Below the pieces are notes generated by a model that worked only from the letters and a program-made list of their open reading frames with translations, was not told the origin of the DNA and did not search any database. Of a stretch of DNA of 64,000 bases, positions 17,769 through 25,032 are shown in pieces; position 1 is the first letter of the stretch, and each line of letters starts with the position of its first letter. Origin of the DNA: a virus; IMG/VR virus record IMGVR_UViG_3300024262_000020, positions 23,616 to 87,615 of that record. The stretch is one strand, 5' to 3'. Both the position numbers and the translations under genes were made by a program.

Positions 17769-18230
17769 TTAAAAAGTGAAAAGTTCTTGTCTTTTCTGTC
17801 TTTCTTTGTAGTAATCACCTTTTTCAGTTTTATATTCCAAAAGTGCGTTTTCTGCTTCATCACGAAGTTTTAACCATTCTTTTCTTTTCTTTTGAATTTC
17901 TTCTTCTTTCAAAGATTTTCTGATTTGAACTTTTTCAATTGGTTCAAAAGTTTTATATAAAAGGTGTAAAAGTGAATTGACATTTCTTAATGTCATTTTC
18001 TTATTGACACCATTTAAATATTTATTAACTTTCTTTAATTGATTTTTTGAAAGATTGTGAGTTGAAATTGGCATATTTTTATATATGTTGATATCACCAA
18101 CAATTCTATAATCCATTATTCTCACCCAAGTTTCAATTTTTTCAAGTGTTTTGTTAATTTTTGCTTTTAATTCTGTTTCTGTATATACATATACATTTTC
18201 TGTGTTTTCTGTTCTTTCTAAAGTTTTCAT
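17769..18230 (-). CDS. Hypothetical helical protein (153 aa)
   Basis: Starts MKTLERTENTENVYVY. Mostly charged helices, with a long Lys/Glu-rich coiled-coil-like C-terminal part (about 105-150). No enzyme motif seen. It lies 18 bases downstream of the 18249 gene and ends at the perfect hairpin at 17715-17765. Confidence 0.55.
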   Translation of the reverse strand: MKTLERTENTENVYVYTETELKAKINKTLEKIETWVRIMDYRIVGDINIYKNMPISTHNLSKNQLKKVNKYLNGVNKKMTLRNVNSLLHLLYKTFEPIEKVQIRKSLKEEEIQKKRKEWLKLRDEAENALLEYKTEKGDYYKERQKRQELFTF

Positions 18231-18248
18231 GTTTTTTCTCCTTATTTT

Positions 18249-18515
18249 TTAAATGTTTTTTATTAAATCTAATTTTTCTTTTCTTAATTTTCTGACAACA
18301 TCTTCTACTGGTATTGATGCGTAATATTGATCAGAGTCACCACATCGATTATATGAGTAATATCTTAAATCAAATTCATCACCATCAAAGTCAACATCAG
18401 GATAATATCCACTTAGATCATCTCCGTATTTGTCACCATTTGTCATTTCTGCTAAGAAATCGATGAACCATTCATCTTCATTATCTACCCATTCATTCAT
18501 TTTATCTACTAACAT
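18249..18515 (-). CDS. Small acidic protein with R-K-x-K-L tail (88 aa)
   Basis: Very acidic, rich in Asp and Tyr (D-G-D-E-F-D-L-R-Y-Y-S-Y), then a basic C-terminus K-L-R-K-E-K-L-D-L-I, one of the clearest copies of the shared tail. An acidic protein with a basic tail is suggestive of a DNA mimic or an adaptor, but this is speculation. No family recognised. Confidence 0.55.
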   Translation of the reverse strand: MLVDKMNEWVDNEDEWFIDFLAEMTNGDKYGDDLSGYYPDVDFDGDEFDLRYYSYNRCGDSDQYYASIPVEDVVRKLRKEKLDLIKNI

Positions 18516-18653
18516 AATTTTTAATTTTTTTGTTTTATTTAAATAATTTTAATTCTCTGGCTAGATAATTTTTAAGGAGGTCTAACTGCCACCTATGTTT
18601 CTTCTAAATTTTTCATAAGTCTTTTTTATTTTTTGTTAATACTAATTAAATTG

Positions 18654-18821
18654 TGATCGTAGTAGGACTCGAACCTACACTCCATTCAACTATCTATTGA
18701 TATATTTTTTAAATCACTTGCAACTAATTTAAAATTTAATCAACTTGTCATCAAAAGGGAGAAATGCTCGTCAGCTTTCCCAAAGCAGTTATAAAACTGT
18801 GACACCTATCACTTTACGACC
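18654..18821 (-). tRNA. tRNA-like gene with about 95-base insertion in the anticodon region
   Basis: The 5' end GGTCGTA (18815-18821) pairs fully with TACGATC before discriminator A (18654-18661). A D-arm-like GTGATAGGTGTCAC follows the 5' strand, and the T arm GTAGG-TTCGAGT-CCTAC is perfect. Between CAGTT (possible 5' anticodon strand) and AGTTG (possible 3' strand) lie about 95 extra bases with their own hairpins (GCTTTGGGAAAGC; GGGA...TCCC). It could be an intron-bearing tRNA, a decayed pair of tRNAs or an unrelated RNA with tRNA-like ends. The anticodon cannot be assigned. Confidence 0.35.
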
Positions 18822-18829
18822 TTTTGTCA

Positions 18830-19022
18830 ACCTGGTAGGGAATTGAACCCCCGACTCGATTCCTTTTTAGGCAATGCTTTAAATACTAAGCGACTTTATT
18901 TAACTCATACTTTTAAGAACCAATATCTAACACCGAAACATTTTAATTAATACTTAGGATTACTCCTACAAGCCGCTCAACTTGTATATTAATTTTTTTA
19001 ACTGTTCTGTTACAGGCTGTTA
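18830..19022 (-). other. Further tRNA-like fragments, unassigned
   Basis: No gene fits here. A T-arm-like GGGGG-TTCAATT-CCCTA lies near 18838-18855, with a D-arm-like GCTTAGTATTTAAAGC upstream of it on the minus strand. An acceptor-like AGCCTGT near 19016 could pair with CCAGGTT (6 of 7), but the spacing is far too long for a normal tRNA. This resembles 18654-18821 and may be decayed or intron-bearing tRNA. Confidence 0.25.
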
Positions 19023-19028
19023 TATTTT

Positions 19029-19445
19029 TTATCTTTCAAAGATTCCAATTACTTTATTTTTTGAGTAATCAATATCTTTTCGTTCTTTTTCTTGTTTGTT
19101 ATAATAACTTGGTAAAGAACTAAACCAATTTTTCTTTATTTTAAATCTTTCGTTTACTAATCCTTTATCAAATTCTGTATTTGTTCCCACATTTGTTGCG
19201 AATATACTATGCCAGTATAATTCATATGTTAATTGCCAAGGTTCAATTTCTTTAATTTCATATATTCTTGGTGTCCATATATCTTCTCCATCTTCATCAT
19301 ATTCTTCACCTTCTTCTACAAAAATGCCACCTTCTTCTATCATATTATAGTAGTACATTTTATTTTCATATTCACATATTCCACATATTGGACCATCCCA
19401 ATAATTGTTGTAGAATAATATTTTTACATTTTCTAATTTTTTCAT
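19029..19445 (-). CDS. Hypothetical acidic protein (138 aa)
   Basis: Starts MKKLENVKILFYNNYWDGP. It has an N-terminal beta hairpin-like part with C-G-I-C (two Cys, not a full zinc site), then an acidic patch (E-E-G-E-E-Y-D-E-D-G-E-D). It overlaps the preceding gene as ATGA. Part of a chain of small overlapping minus-strand genes typical of phage early regions. Function unknown. Confidence 0.55.
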   Translation of the reverse strand: MKKLENVKILFYNNYWDGPICGICEYENKMYYYNMIEEGGIFVEEGEEYDEDGEDIWTPRIYEIKEIEPWQLTYELYWHSIFATNVGTNTEFDKGLVNERFKIKKNWFSSLPSYYNKQEKERKDIDYSKNKVIGIFER

Positions 19446-19678
19446 AATTCTATTTCCATTATTTTTTCTTTTCTAATATTTTTTGTTGGGAAGTCATTGA
19501 TATAAACAAATCTTACAAATTGATCATCAACATGTTCACAACCTTTAATTAGTTTTGTTTCAACCATCATACAAGGGTATTCTTTTGGATTTATTTCACT
19601 TTCACTTTGAACATATATACCTTTTTTATGATGTTTATAGTTTTCCCAGTCTTTTGAACTTTTTAATAATTTTTTCAT
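19442..19678 (-). CDS. Small protein with R-K-x-K tail (78 aa)
   Basis: Starts MKKLLKSSKDWENYKHHKKG and ends N-I-R-K-E-K-I-M-E-I-E-L, a variant of the shared basic tail. It overlaps both neighbours by 4 bases, so it is almost certainly translated by coupling. The fold is unknown; beta-rich middle with M-M-V-E-T-K-L. Confidence 0.55.
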   Translation of the reverse strand: MKKLLKSSKDWENYKHHKKGIYVQSESEINPKEYPCMMVETKLIKGCEHVDDQFVRFVYINDFPTKNIRKEKIMEIEL

Positions 19679-19989
19679 TTGTCAATTTCATTTAATTTTG
19701 TTTTACGAACTAATTTTAATGCTTCTTTTAATTCTTTTTCCTCAGCACTTTTAATCCATTTTTCAACTAATTCATTTCTATATTTGATTGCTTTATCAAC
19801 ATATTCAGATAAATGTTCTTCACAAACAATATCTTGTAAATTTGATAATTGTGAGCCACCAACGAAAATCATATACTTATCATGATTAGTACAATCTTTC
19901 TTTGCACAAGTAGAGGTTCTTGACCAAGAGCCGTGTTGAATATGAACTCTGTTATTTTCGTAATATTTTCTTTTTGTTTCTTCAGTCAT
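19675..19989 (-). CDS. Small protein with Cys/His cluster and R-K-x-K-L tail (104 aa)
   Basis: Contains C-A-K-K-D-C-T-N-H (residues 28-36) and a later C-E-E-H near 58-61, a plausible single zinc site, then a helical C-terminal half ending V-R-K-T-K-L-N-E-I-D-K. The arrangement suggests a small zinc-binding adaptor. It overlaps the next gene by 4 bases. I know no family name. Confidence 0.55.
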   Translation of the reverse strand: MTEETKRKYYENNRVHIQHGSWSRTSTCAKKDCTNHDKYMIFVGGSQLSNLQDIVCEEHLSEYVDKAIKYRNELVEKWIKSAEEKELKEALKLVRKTKLNEIDK

Positions 19990-19991
19990 TT

Positions 19992-20456
19992 TTATATCCT
20001 TTCTAATTTTTCTAATTTTTCTTTTCTTAGATCTTTTAATTCTAAAATATCTGTGAGTAAGAAGTCGTAATATACATCATCATGTCCACTACATCCCCAG
20101 GCTTCGTGTACCCATACTCTAAGATATTCATATTTCTTTTGTTGATATCTGAAATATCTTTCTTTGAATTCAGGATCATATTCATATTCAACTTTCCAAT
20201 TATCAGCATTTATTCTAAAGTTTTTAATGTCATATTCATATTCATCTTCTGATATTTCGATCCATTCATATTCAATTGGTATATTTTTCATATCTTCATC
20301 ATAACATACTTCCACATCAGAAATTCTCCATATATGTCTATCGTATTTGTTTGAGATAGTATCTTCAAATAATGAAATTATTTCTTTCTTATTCTTAGAG
20401 TATAATTGTTTACTCTTAGTAAATTCTGTGAGAAGTTTTCTTGGAATTTTAGGCAT
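19992..20456 (-). CDS. Hypothetical protein with R-K-x-K-L tail (154 aa)
   Basis: Starts MPKIPRKLLTEF and is rich in Tyr, Glu and Trp. It contains a W-V-H-E-A-W-G-C-S-G-H-D-D stretch, with His, Cys and Asp close together that could bind metal, and ends D-L-R-K-E-K-L-E-K-L-E-R-I. It overlaps the end of the peptidyl-tRNA hydrolase gene by 8 bases, so the two are probably expressed together. Confidence 0.55.
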   Translation of the reverse strand: MPKIPRKLLTEFTKSKQLYSKNKKEIISLFEDTISNKYDRHIWRISDVEVCYDEDMKNIPIEYEWIEISEDEYEYDIKNFRINADNWKVEYEYDPEFKERYFRYQQKKYEYLRVWVHEAWGCSGHDDVYYDFLLTDILELKDLRKEKLEKLERI

Positions 20457-20835
20457 AACTCACCTCCTTTCTCTTGGTATTTTTATCTATACCATAGAAA
20501 CTAAATTCTTTTAAAGCTAAAGGTAATGATGAAGTTAATCTTCTTGTTGCATCTGAAGGTTCTAATGCGATTGCAGTAATTGCATTATCAATATCAGGCT
20601 CACGAAAAATGGACACTTTGATGCCTTTTTCTTTTGCTTTTTTAATAAGTTGTTTTAATGAATTTTCGTCCTGGGTTGATAGGACTGCGAGATATGGATT
20701 TTTCATCCATTCTTTAAAAATTTCAGGGTGCTCAACTGAAAATTGATTTGATGCGTGAATAGCCTGAGCAATTTGATATCCTGGGGTGATATCTTTTCTT
20801 GTTACAATTGTTAATTTTTGTACCTAGTGTGTCAT
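20449..20835 (-). CDS. Peptidyl-tRNA hydrolase 2-like protein with in-frame TAG at codon 4
   Basis: From ATG 20835 the frame reads M-T-H-TAG-V-Q-K-L-T-I-V-T-R-K-D-I-T-P-G-Y and then stays open for 129 codons in total. Q-I-A-Q-A-I-H-A-S (residues 22-30), A-V-L-S, I-R/S-I-F-R-E-P-D and A-I-A-L-E-P match the PTH2 fold, which releases peptides from stalled peptidyl-tRNA. Without the TAG-spanning part the protein would start at M54 and lose the N-terminal half, including the conserved His. The TAG is plus-strand CTA at 20824-20826. An AT-only promoter motif lies 17-31 bases upstream of ATG 20835. The residue inserted at TAG is unknown; Gln or Tyr would be plausible. Confidence 0.78.
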
Positions 20836-20851
20836 GATTTCTTTTGTTTTT

Positions 20852-20866
20852 ATTTTATATATTAAT
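20852..20866 (-). promoter_or_regulatory. AT-only phage promoter-like motif upstream of PTH2
   Basis: TTAATATATAAAATA on the minus strand, 17-31 bases before the ATG at 20835. It supports that ATG as the true start, upstream of the in-frame TAG. Confidence 0.5.
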
Positions 20867-20912
20867 TTTTATTATTTGTTTATATTTCTTTTCTATGTCA
20901 ATTATTGTGCCA

Positions 20913-21143
20913 TTAATAACTTTCACAAAGTTTTTTTATTAAAAATTTTTTATAATTCATATTATCTTTTTCCATATAATGCCATAATCTCTGTCCATTT
21001 GTAAGCCCACACCAATGAACCCCAACGTATTTCTTAACTTTTTTCTTAAGTTTTCTTGGTATCCTAATATGCCCATAAAATGGACTAATTGGATGTTTTC
21101 TTAATGTAAAATGTTTATCTAAATCTTCGTATTTTATAACCAT
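20913..21143 (-). CDS. Small basic protein (76 aa)
   Basis: Starts MVIKYEDLDKHF, a loose relative of the N-terminal tag. Strongly basic with a K-L-K-K-K-V-K-K-Y patch, so nucleic-acid binding is possible. It overlaps the upstream gene by 10 bases. No family recognised. Confidence 0.5.
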   Translation of the reverse strand: MVIKYEDLDKHFTLRKHPISPFYGHIRIPRKLKKKVKKYVGVHWCGLTNGQRLWHYMEKDNMNYKKFLIKKLCESY

Positions 21144-21529
21144 CTTTTTTCTTCAAAGTTGTAAATACCTACTTTTCTTTCTTTTACAAATTTATCCAAT
21201 AATCTTCCAGGTTCAACAAATCCTTCTGAATTATTTTGTCCTACAATTTTAGTGTGTGGATATTTATCGTTTATTTCAACTTCACCAACACTAACCATAA
21301 TTGTTGTTTTTTCGTCTTGTGACAAAATTTCAGTTGCTACTTGTAACCCTATGTCAATATTGTCAGTATTTAATACACCTTGAATTGTACCACCATACGA
21401 TTTAACTTCTAAAAACCAATCATATTCCAATTTTAATTTTTTCACTAAATTTGAAATAAATTGTGTCATAGGTAAATCTATGCCAATATATTTAAATCTT
21501 TGTGTTACAGATGTGATTATTACTTTCAT
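21134..21529 (-). CDS. Hypothetical protein (131 aa)
   Basis: Alpha/beta pattern starting MKVIITSVTQRFKYIGIDLP, with alternating strands (T-I-M-V-S-V-G-E-V-E-I) and helices. It overlaps the preceding gene by 4 bases and the following gene by 10. No catalytic motif that I recognise. Confidence 0.5.
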   Translation of the reverse strand: MKVIITSVTQRFKYIGIDLPMTQFISNLVKKLKLEYDWFLEVKSYGGTIQGVLNTDNIDIGLQVATEILSQDEKTTIMVSVGEVEINDKYPHTKIVGQNNSEGFVEPGRLLDKFVKERKVGIYNFEEKRWL

Positions 21530-21723
21530 TTATTTTCTTTTTCTCTTAATAACTCAATAATAATGGAATCGTTTTTCAATAATATTTGGTGAACAGAATC
21601 ATTTGTGATTGTTTGTTGGTGTGTTTCTTTAATTTCTTGATTATTTATTATGAAGAAATTTGTTATAATACCACCAAGAACTAACATGATAGCTAAATAT
21701 AGAATAATATGTTTATAATTCAT
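21526..21723 (-). CDS. Single-pass membrane protein (65 aa)
   Basis: One hydrophobic segment at residues 6-28 (ILYLAIMLVLGGIITNFFII), then a polar coiled tail. The topology is like a small inner-membrane or spanin-type protein, but no lysis motif is seen. An AT-only motif (TTATATATAGAATAAAA) lies upstream, inside the gap after the 21752 gene. Confidence 0.5.
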   Translation of the reverse strand: MNYKHIILYLAIMLVLGGIITNFFIINNQEIKETHQQTITNDSVHQILLKNDSIIIELLREKENK

Positions 21724-21751
21724 ATAATTTTTTTATTCTATATATAATTTT

Positions 21752-21964
21752 CTAATTGAAAAATTTGATATAACCATTTCTCATATAATTACCAACAAAT
21801 TGGAGTGCTGTGCCACCCCCACAAACGAAAAATGCCATTCCAAAGTTTTTAGGAGCATCTGTAAATCCAACTATAATGCCAACTATGATTAGACATATTC
21901 CAATAACTGTGATAATATTGGCGATTCCTTCTTTGTTCTTTTTCTTTTTTTCTTCTTCAGTCAT
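21752..21964 (-). CDS. Small two-pass membrane protein, the only TAG-ending frame
   Basis: I start at ATG 21964 (MTEEEKKKKNK); a longer form from 22000 would overlap the RNase P RNA 3' flank. Two hydrophobic segments (about 13-33 and 41-58) give a hairpin topology. This is the only accepted gene that ends in TAG. If TAG is read through, the product gains about 12 residues and ends at a TAA that overlaps the next gene's start region. A small, uncertain gene. Confidence 0.45.
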   Translation of the reverse strand: MTEEEKKKKNKEGIANIITVIGICLIIVGIIVGFTDAPKNFGMAFFVCGGGTALQFVGNYMRNGYIKFFN

Positions 21965-22007
21965 TTTTATAATTTTAAAATTGTTTATGATTAAAAACAT
22001 TCTTAGT

Positions 22008-22207
22008 CATATCAGTTCCGTAACCAGGATTCTGTTCTATCTACACATTTATCTATGCCACTAACCCGTCTATTATTGAATTGCTCACCTTCTAAGACTG
22101 TTCGTGTTGCACCCTCAGTAGTACAATCGGGGTGAACCTCCTACTTTAAGCAATGGTGTCCTGAGTTTCCTCCATCATTTCTGACAGCGTGTAGTCGAAC
22201 TAATATG
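22008..22207 (-). ncRNA. rnpB: Compact RNase P RNA
   Basis: About 200 nt, against roughly 350-400 in bacteria. The 5' conserved block GGAGGAAACTCAGGAC (22158-22173) matches bacterial CR-I, and ACAGAATCCTGGTTACGG (22018-22035) matches CR-V. Just before CR-V, TAGATAAATGTGTAGATAGA aligns with the E. coli segment around CTAGATGAATG. P4 is kept by covariation (CAGGA with TCCTG). An 11-bp P1 helix joins both ends (22197-22207 with 22008-22018). Middle elements such as P10/11 (GTGCAACACGAACAG) are present, while peripheral stems are missing. A host-type promoter lies upstream at 22223. It should process the phage tRNA array with host RnpA protein. Confidence 0.85.
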
Positions 22208-22222
22208 AAAAAGAACTATAAT

Positions 22223-22231
22223 ACAAAAATA
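22223..22231 (-). promoter_or_regulatory. Host-type promoter-like box for the RNase P RNA
   Basis: TATTTTTGT, a one-off fit to TAnnTTTG, about 16 bases upstream of the P1 helix. It would place the RNA 5' end close to the start of P1. Confidence 0.5.
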
Positions 22232-22262
22232 CAAAAAAAATTCAAATAAAAAAATGTAAATA

Positions 22263-22442
22263 TTAATCTTTATCATCTACTATATCTAAATCAATCCAAA
22301 CATCTTCTCCATCTGAGTTCACATTTTGGTATACTTTTTTCACTTTAACGTGAGAACATTCAACGCAAGTTGTTGTTTTAGGTAATGCTTTAATTCGTCC
22401 TTCTGGTATTTCCTTACCACAGTTTATACAATATTTTTTCAT
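22263..22442 (-). CDS. Small zinc-finger protein, DksA/TraR-like
   Basis: 59 residues. C-I-N-C (residues 5-8) and C-V-E-C (26-29) form a four-Cys zinc site with an intervening E-I-P-E-G-R-I-K-A-L-P segment, as in DksA/TraR-type fingers, which bind RNA polymerase in known cases. It starts inside the stop of the phosphoesterase gene (ATGA overlap), so it is coupled to it. A role in host transcription is possible but inferred. Confidence 0.65.
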   Translation of the reverse strand: MKKYCINCGKEIPEGRIKALPKTTTCVECSHVKVKKVYQNVNSDGEDVWIDLDIVDDKD

Positions 22443-23056
22443 ATTAATTTACTAATTTTATTTGTGAAATTATTTTTTCTATTATCAAATATTTTCATTA
22501 ATTCAAAATAAGACACAGGTTTGTAATTATTTACATCAACCCCGACTTCATATGCTGTATTCCAAGGGTGTTCTTTCATATTGCCGTGTGTGTGTCCATA
22601 TGTGTGATAAGAGCCGTGAAAACTCTTATTCCAAGACAACATTGGAAAATGATCTGCAACAATTATATTAAATTTTGTGTTTTTATCTTTAAAATTTCCA
22701 TTTTCATCTTCAATTTCAAATTCTATTCTTTGAGAAATTTTTTCAAAATATTCTCTTGCCCAAAATTTCTTCATTATATCTTTTTCGTGATTACCTTGAA
22801 CAAGATATATGGTTTCATAGTTTAACGTTTCTAAAAGCCACTTTAATTTTGTTGCTTTTAACCCCATAGCAAAATCTCCTTGAAAAACTACTATTCCGTT
22901 TTTTGGTATAGTTTTATTCCAATTTTCTACTAATATCTCATCATGCTCTTTTAAATCAACAAATGGACGATTTGCATGTGAAAGTATATTTCTATGTCCG
23001 AAGTGATTATCAGACGTAAAATATAATAATTCTGGTTTATTTATTCTTATTTTCAT
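22439..23056 (-). CDS. Calcineurin-like metallophosphoesterase
   Basis: 205 residues. S-D-N-H-F-G-H-R-N (15-23) is the first metal motif, G-D-F (about 60) the second, V-Q-G-N-H-E (about 90) the third, then G-H-T-H-G (about 153). This is the small single-domain phosphoesterase type common in phages and bacteria; the substrate (nucleotide, nucleic acid end or other) is unknown. A strong host-type promoter (23072) precedes it, and the zinc-finger gene follows by overlap. Confidence 0.8.
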   Translation of the reverse strand: MKIRINKPELLYFTSDNHFGHRNILSHANRPFVDLKEHDEILVENWNKTIPKNGIVVFQGDFAMGLKATKLKWLLETLNYETIYLVQGNHEKDIMKKFWAREYFEKISQRIEFEIEDENGNFKDKNTKFNIIVADHFPMLSWNKSFHGSYHTYGHTHGNMKEHPWNTAYEVGVDVNNYKPVSYFELMKIFDNRKNNFTNKISKLI

Positions 23057-23071
23057 AGTCCTTATTAATCT

Positions 23072-23080
23072 GCAAATATA
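23072..23080 (-). promoter_or_regulatory. Host-type promoter (-7 box TATATTTGC)
   Basis: Exact TAnnTTTG match followed by C, 16 bases upstream of the phosphoesterase ATG on the minus strand. Likely early transcription of the phosphoesterase and zinc-finger genes. Confidence 0.7.
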
Positions 23081-23220
23081 TGAAAGTTTTAAATAATAAA
23101 AAAATTATAGCATATCTTCAATGGCGATTAGTAATTTTTGAATAAAAAACTAAAAATAATTACTAAAAACAAGTTTTTGATATTTTTATTTTTATATATA
23201 GAATAAAGAAAGTATATGTT

Positions 23221-23388
23221 ATGAAAATGAAGGAAGGATTAGATTGGACATTAATGAATTTCCGTTGTCCAAGCGAGTTACACAAATATTTAAAAATAAA
23301 ATCTAAAGATAATTATTTATCAATGACAGATTATTTAATACAACTTATATTGAAAGATAAAAACAATGATATAAATCGTGATAGTTGA
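23221..23388 (+). CDS. Ribbon-helix-helix-like small protein
   Basis: 55 residues. A short strand (L-M-N-F-R-C-P) is followed by S-E-L-H-K-Y-L-K helix and S-M-T-D-Y-L-I-Q-L-I-L helix, the pattern of Arc/MetJ-type DNA-binding proteins. It overlaps the endonuclease gene downstream, so it may be its regulator. An AT-only motif (TTTTTATATATAGAATAAAG, 23190-23209) lies just upstream. Confidence 0.55.
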   Translation: MKMKEGLDWTLMNFRCPSELHKYLKIKSKDNYLSMTDYLIQLILKDKNNDINRDS

Positions 23389-23401
23389 TAATGTTGTTGA
23401 A

Positions 23402-24409
23402 ATGTCTTGGAATCCAAATAATAAAAAATATTATGTTGATAAGGGTTATAAATTTACAAAAATGTATAACAAATTTAATATTAGAATATCTGATTTGAAT
23501 GTTGGTAGTGCTAAATTAATTAAAGTTAAATGTGATATCTGTGAATCTGAAAAAGTGTTACCATATAGAGAATATAATAATAGTGTGAAAAATTACGGAT
23601 ATTATGCTTGTTCTCAAAAGTGTTCTAATATGAAATCACGAAAAACTTGTTATGAAAACTATGGTGTTGAATTCCCAATTCAAAATATTAAAATTAAAGA
23701 TAAAATTAAAAATACCAACACTAAAACATATGGTTGTGAATTTCCATCACAAAATAATGATATTAAAGAGAAAGTTAAACAAACTTGTTTAATTAATTTT
23801 GGTGATGAATTTTCATTTCAAAATGGTGATGTTAAAGATAAAATAAAAGAAACAAATTTAAAAAAGTATGGAGTTGGATGTGTATCACAATCTGAATATA
23901 TTAAAGATAAAATAAAAGAAACAAATTTAGAAAAATATGGTGTTGAGTGTGTTTTTCAGTCAGAACTTATTAAAGATAAAATAAAAGAAACAAATTTAGA
24001 AAAATATGGCGTAAAATATCCTATGCAAAATAGTGAAGTTTTTGAAAAACAACAGGCATCAGCATTTGGGTGTGGCGTGTACAATAATATTTTTTATAGA
24101 GGTACATATGAATTAGATTTTTTAACTAAATTTAATGATAAGATGAATATTGAAAAAATGAAAAGTATAAAATATTTTTTTAATGGTAAATATAGAAAAT
24201 ATTATCCCGATTTTTATATAAAAGAATACAATTTAGTTATAGAAGTGAAGAGTTCATACACTTATAATTATAATATTGATATGAATAATGCAAAAAGAAA
24301 TGCTACAATATTAGCAGGTTATAATTTTATTTTTATTATTGATAAAGATTATGAAAACTTTTTAAATTTAATATCTTCAACGAATGGTAACACCTTCACT
24401 AATTCGTAA
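23402..24409 (+). CDS. Probable PD-(D/E)xK-type homing endonuclease
   Basis: 335 residues from ATG 23402 (a GTG at 23378 would add 8). An N-terminal C-D-I-C...C-S-Q-K-C zinc-like site is followed by four to five K-x-K-I-K-E-T-N-L-x-K-Y-G-V repeats, a DNA-contacting repeat seen in mobile endonucleases. The C-terminal R-G-T-Y-E-L-D-F-L ... Y-Y-P-D-F-Y-I ... V-I-E-V-K-S-S is a PD-(D/E)xK/Vsr-like catalytic core. It lies on the strand opposite to its neighbours, and its 3' end overlaps the remnant at 24349. This looks like a mobile gene that has disrupted an older locus. Confidence 0.65.
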   Translation: MSWNPNNKKYYVDKGYKFTKMYNKFNIRISDLNVGSAKLIKVKCDICESEKVLPYREYNNSVKNYGYYACSQKCSNMKSRKTCYENYGVEFPIQNIKIKDKIKNTNTKTYGCEFPSQNNDIKEKVKQTCLINFGDEFSFQNGDVKDKIKETNLKKYGVGCVSQSEYIKDKIKETNLEKYGVECVFQSELIKDKIKETNLEKYGVKYPMQNSEVFEKQQASAFGCGVYNNIFYRGTYELDFLTKFNDKMNIEKMKSIKYFFNGKYRKYYPDFYIKEYNLVIEVKSSYTYNYNIDMNNAKRNATILAGYNFIFIIDKDYENFLNLISSTNGNTFTNS

Positions 24410-24492
24410 TCTAACTCTAAAGTTTCTAAATTACGAATAAGTTGATATCGTTCTTCATCTTGAAATAATCCATCTTGTAATAAGTAAAACAT
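24349..24492 (-). pseudogene. 5' remnant of an ATP-grasp-like gene
   Basis: 47 codons: M-F-Y-L-L-Q-D-G-L-F then L-E-L-D-Y-E-L-V-K-V-L-P-F-V-E-D-I-K-F. From memory this is the start of phage ATP-grasp-domain proteins, which continue for some 200 or more residues. Here the frame stops at K-K-F-S where the endonuclease gene begins on the other strand. I read it as a gene truncated by that insertion. It may still be translated; the family match needs a search. Confidence 0.4.
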
Positions 24493-24610
24493 AACAAACA
24501 TTAAAATTTTGATTTTTTAATGTCTAGTCGAATTCTGACATTAAAAGATATGTGATTTTTTGAGTAAACATTAAAATATATTTATCTTGAAATAATAAAA
24601 TGGTTGGAGT

Positions 24611-24997
24611 TTATCGGTAATCTCTTTTAGGTTTCTTTACCGATAATCCCATTAGTGACAATTCAGCATCATAAAAAATTCTAAATACACTATAATGTGT
24701 CTTAGATTCATATTCTATCTTATATTTCCACCATTTCTTTTCACGAAAACTCATATGTAAACGACTTGAAGGATAAGTTAATACATTATTAATAACTCGC
24801 TTCATTGTTTCTTTATCTACTTCCTTTTCCCAATTTGTACCAAAAACCTTTTTCCAAGATTCTCTAAATCTATTTAAATTGTAAGCAAAAGATTTATTGA
24901 ATGGCTCACCTTTATAGTATTTTCTAGCATTACTATCATTACTATCATCATGTCCTGTGTTCCACTCGTTTATAAAATTGTCAAAATTTGTAAACAT
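24611..24997 (-). CDS. Tagged protein of unknown function (128 aa)
   Basis: Begins MFTNFDNFINEW: F-I-N-E at residues 8-11 closely parallels the T4 capsid-targeting peptide end F-I-A-E. The body is basic and aromatic (K-K-W-W-K-Y-K). It is preceded by an AT-only motif (TTTTTTATATATAG, about 24998-25012). A packaged DNA-binding protein would fit, but this is inference. No domain recognised. Confidence 0.55.
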   Translation of the reverse strand: MFTNFDNFINEWNTGHDDSNDSNARKYYKGEPFNKSFAYNLNRFRESWKKVFGTNWEKEVDKETMKRVINNVLTYPSSRLHMSFREKKWWKYKIEYESKTHYSVFRIFYDAELSLMGLSVKKPKRDYR

Positions 24998-25032
24998 TAA
25001 CTATATATAAAAAATTTAACCATTTTATTTGG

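Noticed and set aside
18654-18821. Group I intron in the tRNA
   Set aside because: The insertion of about 95 bases is too short and I see no conserved P/Q/R/S core elements.
18654-19022. tmRNA
   Set aside because: No tag-peptide frame or tmRNA 5' signature is seen, and the length is too short for each half.
21752-21964. Using this TAG-ending frame as evidence against recoding
   Set aside because: The gene is small and uncertain, and read-through would add only 12 residues to the next TAA, so it is uninformative.
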